A DNA stretch of 64,000 nucleotides from Gracilimonas amylolytica (GCF_002911695.1 NZ_PQBS01000037.1:250146-314145); one strand, 5' to 3'; positions 17,200-27,001 are shown, counted from the stretch's first letter. Notes: a model not told the origin generated them from the sequence alone. Made by a program: numbers and translations.

Positions 17200-17234
17200 T
17201 TTCACAACATCTACACAGTTTTTCCTTATCTTTT
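17200..17234 (+). promoter_or_regulatory. probable promoter of fumC
   Basis: TTTC at 17200–17203 and TATCTTTT at 17227–17234 resemble the TTTG/TAnnTTTG boxes, though the spacing of 23 bases is a little long and each box has one mismatch. Confidence 0.35.
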
Positions 17235-17326
17235 CGAGGCTAAGAAATTAAATTTCTCTGCTCTGTATTTATGCGTTCATGTTGAAGACAGAGTATTCCT
17301 TTTAACCTCTAAAAGAACTAAGTAAG

Positions 17327-18718
17327 ATGAGTGATTTTCGTATCGAGAAAGATTCAATGGGTGAAATTAAAGTTCCAAAAGATGCCCTTTACGGTGCACA
17401 AACCCAAAGAGCCCACGATAACTTTCCGGTGAGTGGTATCAAATTCAGCCGGGAATTCATTGAAGCACTTGGATACGTTAAAAAATCAGCGGCTGCAGTT
17501 AATGCCGAACTTGGTCTTTTGGACAAGGGAGTTGCTGAAGCCATTCAGGCAGCCGCACAGGAAGTGATTGAAGGCGTCCACGATAAGGAATTTGTGATCG
17601 ATATCTTCCAAACCGGCTCGGGTACTTCAACAAATATGAATGCCAACGAGGTGATCGCCCACAGGGCTAACGAGCTTAAGAATAACGTGGATGTGAACAT
17701 TCACCCCAACGACCACATCAACTATGGACAAAGCTCCAACGATGTGATCCCCACCACCATCCGGGTGGCTGCTGTAAAAGCCGTGAAGCATAACCTGATC
17801 CCGGCGCTTCAGCATTTACAAAAAGCCTTCCTTGAAAAAGGAAAGGAATACTCTGATGTGGTTAAAACCGGGCGTACCCATCTTATGGACGCCATGCCTG
17901 TGACCATAGAACAGGAATTCGGGGGGTATGCACGTCAGGTTGAATTGGGAATTAAGCGGGTTGAATCGGCTCTTGAAAGAGTAAGTGAATTACCACAGGG
18001 GGGAACCGCTGTCGGGACCGGTATCAATACACACAAAGATTTTGGTAAGAATTTTGCAGCTAAAATCTCTGAACTGACCGGTGAGAGTTTTGTGGAAGCA
18101 GAAAATCATTTTGAAGCCCAGGCCACGGTTGATGCTCCGGTAGAATTAAGCGGGCAGCTCAAAACCATAGCAGTGGGTTTGATGAAGATAGGAAACGATC
18201 TGCGATGGATGAACTCAGGTCCCAACAGTGGAATCGGTGAAGTAGAATTAGCGGCACTTCAGCCCGGGTCTTCCATCATGCCGGGTAAGGTAAATCCTGT
18301 TATCGAAGAATCACTTACCATGGTTTGTGCACAGGTTATAGGGAATGATTCTGCCATAACAATTGGCGGGCAGGCCGGTAATTTTGAGCTCAACGTTATG
18401 TTACCCGTTGTTGCTCACAATTTACTCCAGTCAATTGATATTCTGGCTAATGCAGCTCGCAACCTGGCAGACCGGTCTGTATTCCGACTTAAGGTTAAGA
18501 AAGAACAAATTGCTGATATGGTGGGCAGGAATCCAATTCTTGTTACAGCATTGAATCCGATCATTGGTTACGATCTGGCTGCTAAAATTGCCAAGAAAGC
18601 TTTTGCTGAGTCACGACCATTGAAAGAAGTGGCCAAGGAAATGACCGATCTTTCTGATGAAGAGCTGGATAAAGCCCTGGATCCCATCAAGATGACTAAA
18701 GGCGGTTTTACAGAATAA
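17327..18718 (+). CDS. fumC: fumarate hydratase, class II
   Basis: The 463-residue protein matches class II (iron-independent) fumarase throughout, with TGSGTSTNMNANEVIA near residue 98–112, the HPNDHINYGQSSND substrate segment, the KTGRTHLMDAMP segment and the lyase signature GSSIMPGKVNP at 314–324, whose mobile loop holds the catalytic Ser. It interconverts fumarate and malate in the TCA cycle. The gene has its own promoter and ends before a long imperfect hairpin, so it is probably monocistronic. Confidence 0.97.
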   Translation: MSDFRIEKDSMGEIKVPKDALYGAQTQRAHDNFPVSGIKFSREFIEALGYVKKSAAAVNAELGLLDKGVAEAIQAAAQEVIEGVHDKEFVIDIFQTGSGTSTNMNANEVIAHRANELKNNVDVNIHPNDHINYGQSSNDVIPTTIRVAAVKAVKHNLIPALQHLQKAFLEKGKEYSDVVKTGRTHLMDAMPVTIEQEFGGYARQVELGIKRVESALERVSELPQGGTAVGTGINTHKDFGKNFAAKISELTGESFVEAENHFEAQATVDAPVELSGQLKTIAVGLMKIGNDLRWMNSGPNSGIGEVELAALQPGSSIMPGKVNPVIEESLTMVCAQVIGNDSAITIGGQAGNFELNVMLPVVAHNLLQSIDILANAARNLADRSVFRLKVKKEQIADMVGRNPILVTALNPIIGYDLAAKIAKKAFAESRPLKEVAKEMTDLSDEELDKALDPIKMTKGGFTE

Positions 18719-18726
18719 ATTGCTTA

Positions 18727-18763
18727 GGTCTTCTTAGCGAACGATCAGAACGTTAGGAAGACC
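18727..18763 (+). terminator. stem-loop after fumC
   Basis: GGTCTTC (18727–18733) pairs with GAAGACC (18757–18763), with further pairing TAGCG/CGTTA inside. No T-run follows, so termination is possible but not certain. Confidence 0.5.
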
Positions 18764-18850
18764 AAAACCAGTTTCATAAAAAAGCGCTTTTCCTTATACT
18801 GTCGCCCCTTTCGGAAGGTGCTTACCAAATTTCAGAACTAATTTTATAAA

Positions 18851-21268
18851 ATGGCTAAAGCGAAAAAGAAATCAACGAAGAAAAAATTTACTGCAGCTCA
18901 GAAAAAGGAGATCCTGAATGATTTCAAACTGGGTTGGGTAAGTCGGCATATGTCACTTATCGGACGAAAAGAGGTTCTGACCGGTAAGGCAAAGTTCGGC
19001 ATCTTCGGCGATGGTAAAGAGATACCTCAGATCGCATTAGCCAAACAATTTAAGGAAGGGGATTTCAGATCCGGTTATTACAGGGATCAAACCTTTATGC
19101 TTGCAATAGGTGAGGTAACTCCACAGCAATTATTTGCTCAGCTTTATGCACACGCTGATGTGGAAGCTGACCCAAGCTCTGCCGGACGCCAAATGAATTC
19201 ACACTTTGCCTCAAGACTGATAGATGAAAATGGCGAGTGGAAAGATCAAACCAAGTCAAAGAATACGGCCTCAGATATATCCCCCACAGCCGGACAGATG
19301 TCTCGTTTACTTGGGCTTGCGCAAGCCTCCAAAGTGTATCGAAATGAAAAAGCCCTGAAAGGCAAGGAATGGAAAAAATTCTCGAGTAAGGGTAATGAGA
19401 TCGCTTTTGGAACCATAGGCGATGCAAGTACTTCGGAGGGTGTTTTTTGGGAAACCATTAATGCCGGTGGGGTGCTTCAGGTCCCAATGGTGGTTTCCGT
19501 TTGGGATGATGGTTACGGAATATCTGTATCCAAAAAATATCAGACGACCAAAGAAAGTATCTCAGAGATCCTGAGTGGATTTCAGCGAACCGATGATAAA
19601 GACGGGTATGAGATACTGACGGTGAAGGCCTGGGATTATGAGGCTTTGCTTGATACCTATGAAAAAGCAGCAAAGATAGCACGGGATGAGCACGTTCCGG
19701 TATTGGTTCACGTTCAGGAAGTGACGCAGCCACAGGGGCATTCCACCTCAGGCTCTCATGAGCGATACAAAGACGAAGATCGTCTGAATTGGGAAGAAGA
19801 ATATTGCTGCTTAGAAAGACTGCGACAGTGGATCATTGAAAATGATATTGCTAAAGCTGATAAGCTGGATGAGCTTGAAAAAGAAGCAAAGGCTGAGATA
19901 AATGAAGCTAAGAAAGCCGCTTGGGATGCTTTCATGAAGCCCATCAAGGAAGAAAAGAAATCAGTGCTTGACCTGCTATCGAAATTACAGGAAGAGTCGG
20001 GTGTAAAGGAAGTTGGAGACTTTGCCAAGGCACTTAAGAATTATCCTACTGCGATCCGAAAAGATATTTTATCAGCTGCCCGAAAATCTCTGGCAGCAAC
20101 TGCAGGTCAAAGCGGTTCAGCTCGACAGGAATTGAAAGACTGGGTTGCAAATTCCCTTAAAGAAAACAGGGAAAGATATTCCTCACACCTTTATAGTGAG
20201 ACCAAGTATTCACCACTGAATGTGGATGAGATCAAGCCTGAATACGATGAGAAGCCGAAGAAGGTAGATGGTCGACTCGTTCTGCGTGATAACTTCGATA
20301 AGATCTTTGAGAAATACCCAAATACGCTGGTGTTTGGCGAGGATTCCGGAAAGCTTGGAGATGTAAACAAAGGCCTTGAAGGAATGCAGGACAAATATGG
20401 TGAGACCCGTGTAAGTGACACCGGTATTCGTGAGGCAACCATATTAGGTCAGGGAATTGGGATGGCTATTCGTGGTTTGAGACCCATCGCAGAAATTCAG
20501 TACCTGGATTATTTGCTCTATTGTTTTCAGGGAATCTCTGATGACCTTGCCACCATTCGTTACAGAACCAAAGGTGGTCAGGCTGCACCGCTCATTGTGA
20601 GAACGCGCGGACATCGTTTGGAGGGAATCTGGCACTCAGGTTCACCAATGGGCATGATCGTTAATGGTGTAAGAGGGGTACATTTTTGTGTACCACGAAA
20701 TCTGACTGAAGCTGCCGGTTTTTATAATACTTTACTTCAAGGAGATGACCCTGCGATCATTGTAGAGCCATTGAATGGCTACAGACTGAAAGAAGAATTG
20801 CCGAATAATCTTGGTGAGTTTACAACACCATTAGGCAAGCCTGAGATCGTGAATGAAGGTTCAGACATTACCGTGATTTCTTATGGATCTACGTTCAATA
20901 TGATCGAAAGCCTGCTTCCACAATTAGAAAAAGCCGGAATTTCCGTTGAGCTGATCGATGTAAGAACTCTGTTGCCATTCGATATTGATCATGTGATCGG
21001 TAAATCACTTGGCAAGACAAACCGACTATTGATCGTTGATGAGGATGTACCGGGTGGAGCCTCGGCCTATATACTGCAGAACATCCTTGAAGTACAAGGC
21101 GGGTATTTCAACCTGGATTCTGAACCTAAATGCCTGACAGCCAAAGCCCACAGACCGGCCTATGCCTCTGACGGTGATTACTTCAGTAAACCCAATGCTG
21201 AGGATATCTTTGAGACAATCTACTCGATAATGAGTGAAGCTGATCCTGCTCAGTACCCTGAGATCTGA
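18851..21268 (+). CDS. fused alpha/beta E1 component of a 2-oxoacid dehydrogenase complex
   Basis: The 805-residue protein joins both E1 subunits in one chain. The N-terminal half is E1-alpha (RDQTFMLAIGEVTPQQLFAQLYAHAD, then the thiamine-diphosphate region GDASTSEGVFWETINAGG ... VWDDGYGIS near residues 195–225). The C-terminal half from about residue 475 is E1-beta (FGEDSGKLGDVNKGLEGMQDKYGETRVSDTGIRE, RTRGHRLEGIWHSGSPMG, LIVDEDVPGGASAYI). It would decarboxylate a 2-oxoacid (pyruvate or branched-chain) using TPP and pass the acyl group to an E2 encoded elsewhere. The N-terminus is a Lys-rich tail. The fused form is known in several Bacteroidota. The substrate is not clear from the motifs alone. 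Confidence 0.9.
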   Translation: MAKAKKKSTKKKFTAAQKKEILNDFKLGWVSRHMSLIGRKEVLTGKAKFGIFGDGKEIPQIALAKQFKEGDFRSGYYRDQTFMLAIGEVTPQQLFAQLYAHADVEADPSSAGRQMNSHFASRLIDENGEWKDQTKSKNTASDISPTAGQMSRLLGLAQASKVYRNEKALKGKEWKKFSSKGNEIAFGTIGDASTSEGVFWETINAGGVLQVPMVVSVWDDGYGISVSKKYQTTKESISEILSGFQRTDDKDGYEILTVKAWDYEALLDTYEKAAKIARDEHVPVLVHVQEVTQPQGHSTSGSHERYKDEDRLNWEEEYCCLERLRQWIIENDIAKADKLDELEKEAKAEINEAKKAAWDAFMKPIKEEKKSVLDLLSKLQEESGVKEVGDFAKALKNYPTAIRKDILSAARKSLAATAGQSGSARQELKDWVANSLKENRERYSSHLYSETKYSPLNVDEIKPEYDEKPKKVDGRLVLRDNFDKIFEKYPNTLVFGEDSGKLGDVNKGLEGMQDKYGETRVSDTGIREATILGQGIGMAIRGLRPIAEIQYLDYLLYCFQGISDDLATIRYRTKGGQAAPLIVRTRGHRLEGIWHSGSPMGMIVNGVRGVHFCVPRNLTEAAGFYNTLLQGDDPAIIVEPLNGYRLKEELPNNLGEFTTPLGKPEIVNEGSDITVISYGSTFNMIESLLPQLEKAGISVELIDVRTLLPFDIDHVIGKSLGKTNRLLIVDEDVPGGASAYILQNILEVQGGYFNLDSEPKCLTAKAHRPAYASDGDYFSKPNAEDIFETIYSIMSEADPAQYPEI

Positions 21269-21312
21269 GTTTCAGCAAATTCTTAAAGCTTTTGCAATCT
21301 ATTTTTTAATGA

Positions 21313-21357
21313 GGGTGATTCGGATTCCCTAAAAGGAATTACGATCACCTTTTTTTG
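21313..21357 (+). terminator. rho-independent terminator after the E1 gene
   Basis: GGTGAT (21314–21319) pairs with ATCACC (21344–21349), extended by GATTCC/GGAATT, and is followed by seven or eight T residues. Confidence 0.85.
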
Positions 21358-21429
21358 TGATGTTAAAATAGATAAGCAAAGAGGGGGGCTTGATATAAAA
21401 TCCAGAAGTTTTAAAAGGGTAAGATCAGA

Positions 21430-22338
21430 TCAGAAAGAGATGAAACGATCAATAAATACAGCAACCCAAACCAAGGGCAGGTAGGCAATAGATGCGAACA
21501 TCATTTTCTTGGCATTTTCCTTTGTTCGGTCCATCCCAAATTTGATGGTATAAGCTGTAAAGCCAATAGCTAAGATCATTCCGAGAACCAAGAAGATCAT
21601 TCCTGAAATATTCAGTTGCCATAGGGCCAGGGTGACCGGAAATAGACCCAGAACACAGATCATAGACCAGAAGAGGGTTTTACGCCCCACTTCATCATTC
21701 TTAGGAAGCATCTTAAGACCGGCGCTTGAGTAATCATCTTTACACAGCCATGCAATTGAGAGTACATGTGGTACTTGCCAGAAAAACATGATCCCAAATA
21801 ACAACCACATTCCCGGTTCCGCAATATTACCCGTTGCTGCTGCCCACCCACCAACAGGGGGCAGTGCCCCCGGGATAGCTCCAATAGCTATGTTAACAGG
21901 CGATACTTTTTTCATAGGGGTATAAACACCCAAATAGATCAAAGCGGTTACGAACGAAACGGCACCGGCGACCGGGTTGACCATTAAAATAAGGTAGAAG
22001 AGACCAGAAAAGATCAGTGAGAGCGAAAAGATCATTCCACTCCTGGATTCAATTCGTTGATCGGGAAGCGGACGTTTGGCCGTACGCTTCATGAGTCGGT
22101 CAGAAACTCGTTCAATAAATTGGTTATGAGCACCGGTTCCTGCAGCGATCAAATAGGTGCCGATTAGAGCGTGAACAAGAATTGAGAAATTAATATCGGA
22201 ACCACTTCCAAGTATAAATCCAACCAGCATACTCACCAAAACAGACATAGTAATGCCGGGTTTAGTCAGTTGATAATAGTCAGATACTACCTCGCTGAAA
22301 GGTCTCTTGATTAATACGTTTTCGTTTACTGAATTCAT
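21430..22338 (-). CDS. ctaB: protoheme IX farnesyltransferase (heme O synthase)
   Basis: The 302-residue polytopic membrane protein is a UbiA-superfamily prenyltransferase. The first Asp-rich region reads AGTGAHNQFIERVSDRLMKRTAKRPLPD near residues 74–100, with Glu replacing the first Asp, as is common in Bacillus-like CtaB. Multiple TM helices follow. It attaches farnesyl to heme B to give heme O for terminal oxidases. The oxidase genes are not adjacent. The gene is alone on minus. MerR is the next gene upstream on the same strand, 188 bases away. Confidence 0.95.
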   Translation of the reverse strand: MNSVNENVLIKRPFSEVVSDYYQLTKPGITMSVLVSMLVGFILGSGSDINFSILVHALIGTYLIAAGTGAHNQFIERVSDRLMKRTAKRPLPDQRIESRSGMIFSLSLIFSGLFYLILMVNPVAGAVSFVTALIYLGVYTPMKKVSPVNIAIGAIPGALPPVGGWAAATGNIAEPGMWLLFGIMFFWQVPHVLSIAWLCKDDYSSAGLKMLPKNDEVGRKTLFWSMICVLGLFPVTLALWQLNISGMIFLVLGMILAIGFTAYTIKFGMDRTKENAKKMMFASIAYLPLVWVAVFIDRFISF

Positions 22339-22526
22339 TTACTGAGCTTGTTCAAATACGGCTTTATGAAGCAATCATGAAGGTAAGATAAATTCCTGAT
22401 TTTTGTTAGTTACTTTGAAGTTTTCTAAGGCAAAAATGCAGTTTTGATACAGAATACTTGTAAAAATAGTTTAGGGCGGTACACTTTGTGATCCGTTGAA
22501 CCTATCAGATGATAAACCTATTTCCC

Positions 22527-22850
22527 TTAAAGCCTTTCAAGAAGGTCATTTAAAAATACCCGGATCTCAGAAAGGTCTTTTTGTGCCTCGGCACTCAGGT
22601 CTGATTGCTTCTTTTTGGGTTCGCCATTGGTCAGGATCTCCTGAACACCTTCTGTGCTGTACTTTTTGTCGTGCAACAACTCTTTGATCCTGAAGATGAG
22701 CGCCAGCTCACTTTCCTTGTACACACGGTTTCCCGCACTGTTTTTCTTAGGTCTAAGCTCAGAATAGGTCTTTTCCCAGTTTCTGAGAACATGCGGCTCA
22801 AGTCCCGTTAATTTACTGACTTCACCCATGGAGTAATACAATTTTTTCAT
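22527..22850 (-). CDS. MerR-family transcriptional regulator
   Basis: The 107-residue protein is a short MerR-type regulator: a winged helix-turn-helix KKLYYSMGEVSKLTGLEPHVLRNWEKTYSELRPKKN at residues 2–37, then a short coiled dimerisation helix. It lacks the usual long effector-binding C-terminal domain and has no metal-binding Cys set. It is divergent from the glycosyltransferase (GT2) gene to its right and from nothing recognisable on its left. Its target is unknown. Confidence 0.85.
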   Translation of the reverse strand: MKKLYYSMGEVSKLTGLEPHVLRNWEKTYSELRPKKNSAGNRVYKESELALIFRIKELLHDKKYSTEGVQEILTNGEPKKKQSDLSAEAQKDLSEIRVFLNDLLERL

Positions 22851-22928
22851 AGCAGGCAGAAAGTGTATTTTAGAGCTGTTTTGTTTATGAAAGTAAACTA
22901 ATTCTGATCATTTATAAAAGGTTACATT

Positions 22929-23882
22929 TTGCAAGATAAGGATACTAATTCAAATATTGACATAAGTTTAGTGATCCCGGTTTATAACGAAGAGGATTCA
23001 CTGCCTGAACTTGAAGAGGCTATCTCAGAAGCTCTTTCTGCTCAATACAATTATGAGGTCATATTTGTTGATGACGGATCTTCAGATAATTCCTGGAAGG
23101 TGATCAAAGATCTGGCCCTGAGTAAAGAGGGTGTAAAAGGCGTTTCATTCCATCATAACTATGGAAAAAGTGTAGCTTTGCAGGCCGGATTTGAAAATGC
23201 GACGGGAGAGTTTGTGGTTACACTGGACTCTGACCTTCAGGATGATCCGCATGAAATACCTGAGATGATACAAATGTTGAAGGATGGTTACGATCTTGTA
23301 AGCGGTTGGAAAAAAGTAAGGCATGATCCGATCTCAAAAACCATTCCTTCAAAATTTTTCAATTACGTAACAAGGAAAGTAGCAGGCATTGATCTGCACG
23401 ATTTTAATTGTGGCCTTAAAGCCTACAGATCAGAAGTTGTGGAGAACATCTATTTGTATGGAGAGCTTCATCGGTACATCCCAATGCTAGCAAAGAGGGA
23501 GGGCTATGGCCGGATAACTGAAAAAGTGGTCAAACATCATCCACGAAAATATGGCAAGACCAAATTTGGCCTGTCAAGGTTTATGAACGGCTTCCTTGAC
23601 CTGGTGACCATCACTTTTGTTCAGCGTTACCTTCAGAAACCCATGCATTTTTTTGGAACCATTGGTATGCTGCTTCTGATTGCCGGTGGTGTTATTAATG
23701 GTTACATGGCTTTTATAAAGATATTCTTTGGGGAAAGTATTGGAAACAGGCCTTTACTGTTTTTAGGTATACTGCTTATGGTTGTCGGTGTTCAGTTCTT
23801 TTCAACCGGTTTGTTAGGTGAGCTGATAAATAAGAATCATGTGGAGAAACAAAAGCCACGTATAAGAGACAGAATCAACTAA
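22929..23882 (+). CDS. GT2-family glycosyltransferase with C-terminal membrane helices (DPMS/GtrB-like)
   Basis: The 317-residue protein has a GT-A domain (SLVIPVYNEEDSLPELEE, VDDGSSDNSW, TLDSDLQDDP with the metal-binding D-x-D-like segment, and a WKKVRHDPISKT region) and two C-terminal transmembrane segments (about residues 235–260 and 275–300). This architecture matches polyprenyl-phosphate sugar transferases of the GtrB/dolichol-phosphate mannosyltransferase type, which load a sugar onto undecaprenyl phosphate. It starts at TTG with AAAGG upstream. Confidence 0.88.
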   Translation: MQDKDTNSNIDISLVIPVYNEEDSLPELEEAISEALSAQYNYEVIFVDDGSSDNSWKVIKDLALSKEGVKGVSFHHNYGKSVALQAGFENATGEFVVTLDSDLQDDPHEIPEMIQMLKDGYDLVSGWKKVRHDPISKTIPSKFFNYVTRKVAGIDLHDFNCGLKAYRSEVVENIYLYGELHRYIPMLAKREGYGRITEKVVKHHPRKYGKTKFGLSRFMNGFLDLVTITFVQRYLQKPMHFFGTIGMLLLIAGGVINGYMAFIKIFFGESIGNRPLLFLGILLMVVGVQFFSTGLLGELINKNHVEKQKPRIRDRIN

Positions 23883-23922
23883 GTCACCGTCTTAAAATAT
23901 TCACCGATCAAAGTATTTCATA

Positions 23923-26607
23923 ATGGCAACAGGGTCAGGATCAAAAACAGAGTTTGAAGAAATCAACAAACCGTTTGCCTTAGCAGGAAGTGAAGTACTG
24001 TCAAAATATGGAGTGGATAAAGAACAGGGCCTGACAGAGGAAGAGGTTCAAATCAGGAGAGATAAATTTGGGGTCAATCGGTTAAGACAGCATAAAAGCA
24101 GAAGTATATGGTCTGTTTTGGCCGCTCAGTTCAAAAGTATCATCATAGGTTTACTTGCGATAGCTGCCATAGCAGCCTTTTTATATGGTGAGTGGGTTGA
24201 AGGTTGGGCTGTGTTGGTCGTGATACTTATTAATACCCTGATCGGTTTTGTGACTGAATTGAGAGCTGTCCGTGCTATGGAAGCTTTGTCCAAGCTGGGA
24301 ACCGTTAAAACCCGAGTGAAAAGAAATGGCCGGACGATTGAAGTAGATGCCGAGGAACTGGTACCGGGTGACCTTGTGGTGATCGAAGGGGGAGATGTAA
24401 TAACGGCCGATCTCAGGATCATTAACGCTTCAAAACTACAGGCTAATGAATCGGCACTGACCGGGGAAAGTCTTCCTGTTTCCAAAAATGAAGAGGTTGT
24501 GGAAGAAGAAGTTGTGCTGGCTGAAAGAAGCAACATGCTTTATAAAGGCACGGCAGTGACCAGAGGATCAGCCATGGCAGTAGTGGTTGGAACCGGAATG
24601 AACACCGAGCTGGGTAAAATTTCTTCACTTGTGGAAACAACTGAGGATGAAGCCACACCTCTTGAGGAACGGCTGGATAAACTCGGGTATAAACTGATCT
24701 ATGTGACTGTTGGAATTATTCTGGCCATTGTGTTTACCGGCATATTAAGTGGTAAGGATATTGTGTTGATGATAGAAACCGGTATTGCTTTAGCCGTTGC
24801 AGCTATTCCGGAAGGACTACCAATTGTTGCAACATTATCACTGGCTAAGGGACTTAAAACCCTTGCAAATAAGAATGCATTGGTCAATAAGCTATCGTCG
24901 GTTGAGACACTTGGAGCGACCTCCGTAATTTGTACGGATAAAACGGGAACTCTGACTGAAAATCAGATGACCGCTACACAGGTTCATCTATACCAAAAAG
25001 AGATAGATGTAAATGGGGAGAATGGTCAGGAAATGACAGAAAACGGAATTTCAAAGAGTATTGAACAAGATCAAGACCTGAGGCTTGCCATTGAAATTGG
25101 AATGATCTGTAACAATGCGACCTTCGAAGCAGGATCTGAGGAGAACAATGGTGACCCCCTTGAAATTGCACTTCTTGAACTTGGGTACAAAGCTGGGATC
25201 TCACATCCAAAATTGATCGAAGAACACCCTGAGGTTAAGGAAGATGCCTTTGATTCCACAACAAAAATGATGGCCACCTGGAATAAAACAGATCAGGATT
25301 CATTTAGGGTTTACGCCAAAGGAGCTCCTGAAGCCATTATAGAACATTGTACCACTTACCTAAAAGATGGGGAATGCGAGTCTCTTGATAAAACGGCTCA
25401 ACAGTATTGGTTAGACCTAAATAATAAATTAGCAGGGCAGGGATACAGAATGATAGCCCTGGCCAGTAAACTTTCAGATACATCGGAAGGCAATTCGTAC
25501 AGTGATCTTTGTTTTGTTGGGTTGGTTGCTTTAATGGATCCTCCCAGGAAAGGAGTTAAAGCGGCCATAGAAGATTGTCGGCAGGCAGGTATCAATGTAG
25601 TGATGGTGACCGGCGATCAAGCTGAAACAGCACGGTACATTGCTAATGAGCTCAGGTTGGATGAGAATAGTAGTAATGTGGTGGTGCATGGCAGCAAGCT
25701 GTATGACACAGACAAAGAAACAAAACTCAATTCATCGGTCTATGCCCGGATCGATCCCAAACAAAAGCTGGATATTATTGAAATGTACCAGAATGAGAAT
25801 CAAACGGTGGCGATGACCGGAGATGGGGTTAATGATGCACCGGCTTTGAAAAAAGCGGATATAGGGATCGCTATGGGTCAGCGAGGGACACAGGTGGCCC
25901 GTGAAGCGGCTGACATCGTTTTAACAGATGATGCCTTCTCTACGATCGTTGTGGCGGTAGAGCAGGGCAGGATCATCTTCAATAATATCAGAAAATTTGT
26001 GTTTTACCTGATGTCCTGTAATGTAAGTGAGGTAGCCGTGGTTGGTATTGCTTCTTTTATTGGAATGCCACTCCCGATCCTGCCACTTCAGATACTATTC
26101 CTGAATCTGGTAACCGATGTTTTTCCGGCTCTAGCATTGGGGCTTGGGGAAGGGGATAGATCCATCATGAAAGAAAAGCCAAGAGATACCGATGAGCCTA
26201 TTTTAACGACGAAACACTGGAAAAGGATCGGGGTGTACAGTTTTGTGATCATGACGTCTGTTCTTGCCGCATTCTACATTGGTCTTCAATGGATGAGTGT
26301 TGGAGCTGATGGCGCAGTTACCATGAGCTTTCTGACTCTTGCGCTAGCTCAATTATGGCACGTGTTTAACATGAGAGATGACCACAGTTCTAACTTTTCG
26401 AATTCTGTAAACAGAAATAAATGGGTTTGGGGAGCAATCTTACTTTGTGTGGGATTACTCCTGACCGCGATCTATGTACCGTTGTTTGCGGAAGTTCTTA
26501 GTCTCGTAAAACCAACTCTGCCTATGTGGGGTGTTGTAATGGTGATGAGCTTAATACCATTAGTGTTTGGGCAGTTATTTATCAGTTTAAGAAAGAAGAA
26601 TGGATAA
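23923..26607 (+). CDS. P-type cation-transporting ATPase, type II (calcium-like)
   Basis: The 894-residue protein is a P-type ATPase with the actuator TGES at residues 180–183, the phosphorylated Asp 339 in CTDKTGTLTEN, and the hinge TGDGVNDAPALKKADIGIAMG. The M4 segment AIPEGLPIVATLSLA is the PEGLP form that marks type II Ca2+/Na+/K+ pumps rather than heavy-metal pumps, which carry CPx. Ten membrane helices fit the length. Calcium export is the most likely role, though sodium or potassium is possible. It is preceded by a GT2 gene on the same strand after 40 bases. Confidence 0.93.
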   Translation: MATGSGSKTEFEEINKPFALAGSEVLSKYGVDKEQGLTEEEVQIRRDKFGVNRLRQHKSRSIWSVLAAQFKSIIIGLLAIAAIAAFLYGEWVEGWAVLVVILINTLIGFVTELRAVRAMEALSKLGTVKTRVKRNGRTIEVDAEELVPGDLVVIEGGDVITADLRIINASKLQANESALTGESLPVSKNEEVVEEEVVLAERSNMLYKGTAVTRGSAMAVVVGTGMNTELGKISSLVETTEDEATPLEERLDKLGYKLIYVTVGIILAIVFTGILSGKDIVLMIETGIALAVAAIPEGLPIVATLSLAKGLKTLANKNALVNKLSSVETLGATSVICTDKTGTLTENQMTATQVHLYQKEIDVNGENGQEMTENGISKSIEQDQDLRLAIEIGMICNNATFEAGSEENNGDPLEIALLELGYKAGISHPKLIEEHPEVKEDAFDSTTKMMATWNKTDQDSFRVYAKGAPEAIIEHCTTYLKDGECESLDKTAQQYWLDLNNKLAGQGYRMIALASKLSDTSEGNSYSDLCFVGLVALMDPPRKGVKAAIEDCRQAGINVVMVTGDQAETARYIANELRLDENSSNVVVHGSKLYDTDKETKLNSSVYARIDPKQKLDIIEMYQNENQTVAMTGDGVNDAPALKKADIGIAMGQRGTQVAREAADIVLTDDAFSTIVVAVEQGRIIFNNIRKFVFYLMSCNVSEVAVVGIASFIGMPLPILPLQILFLNLVTDVFPALALGLGEGDRSIMKEKPRDTDEPILTTKHWKRIGVYSFVIMTSVLAAFYIGLQWMSVGADGAVTMSFLTLALAQLWHVFNMRDDHSSNFSNSVNRNKWVWGAILLCVGLLLTAIYVPLFAEVLSLVKPTLPMWGVVMVMSLIPLVFGQLFISLRKKNG

Positions 26608-26625
26608 TATCTTAAATGCCACAAA

Positions 26626-26659
26626 CAAAAAAAGCTCCCCTTCTTGAAAAGGGAAGCTT
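26626..26659 (-). terminator. terminator after the last tRNA-Glu of the array
   Basis: On the minus strand AAGCTTCCCTT (26659–26649) pairs with AAGGGGAGCTT (26642–26632), then a T-run follows. It also lies just after the 3' end of the ATPase gene, but the T-run is only on the minus strand. Confidence 0.85.
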
Positions 26660-26667
26660 GATTGCTG

Positions 26668-26740
26668 TACCGCGTACGGGATTTGAACCCGTGCTACCGC
26701 CGTGAAAGGGCGGCGTCCTGGACCCCTAGACGAACGCGGC
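26668..26740 (-). tRNA. tRNA-Glu (TTC), copy 1
   Basis: The 73-base minus-strand sequence folds as a tRNA with acceptor GCCGCGT/ACGCGGT and discriminator A. The anticodon stem surrounds TTC, which reads GAA. The 3' CCA is not encoded. It differs from copy 2 by one base in the D-loop (nt 21, C instead of T). Confidence 0.95.
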
Positions 26741-26760
26741 ATCAAAAAACTTGTCAATAA

Positions 26761-26790
26761 AAAAACCGTGGATGTTTTGAATATCCACAG
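26761..26790 (-). terminator. hairpin terminator between tRNA-His and tRNA-Glu copy 1
   Basis: On the minus strand CTGTGGAT pairs with ATCCACGG (one G-T pair), followed by seven T residues. If active it would separate copy 1 of tRNA-Glu from the upstream tRNAs. Confidence 0.7.
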
Positions 26791-26802
26791 CTTATTAAAA
26801 AG

Positions 26803-26877
26803 GGAGCCCGATGGGATTTGAACCCACGGCCTCCAGGGCCACAACCTGGCGCTCTAACCAACTGAGCTACGAGCTCC
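26803..26877 (-). tRNA. tRNA-His (GTG)
   Basis: The minus-strand tRNA of 75 bases has an encoded G at position -1 paired with the C73 discriminator, acceptor GAGCTCG/CGGGCTC, and anticodon GTG in a TTGTGGC loop. No CCA is encoded. It is eight bases from tRNA-Glu copy 2. Confidence 0.95.
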
Positions 26878-26885
26878 ATTTTAAG

Positions 26886-26958
26886 TACCGCGTACGGGAT
26901 TTGAACCCGTGCTACCGCCGTGAAAGGGCGGCGTCCTAGACCCCTAGACGAACGCGGC
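26886..26958 (-). tRNA. tRNA-Glu (TTC), copy 2
   Basis: Identical to copy 1 except one D-loop base (nt 21, T), with the same 73-base length, anticodon TTC and no encoded CCA. The two copies flank tRNA-His, which suggests a local duplication. Confidence 0.95.
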
Positions 26959-27001
26959 ATATATGAAAATCAATATGTCAAAAAAGAGCTACAACCAATT
27001 G

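Noticed and set aside
26803-26877. A tRNA-His lacking the encoded G-1
   Set aside because: First alignment suggested a missing G-1, but aligning from the D-arm shows that G-1 is encoded and pairs with C73, the normal bacterial state.
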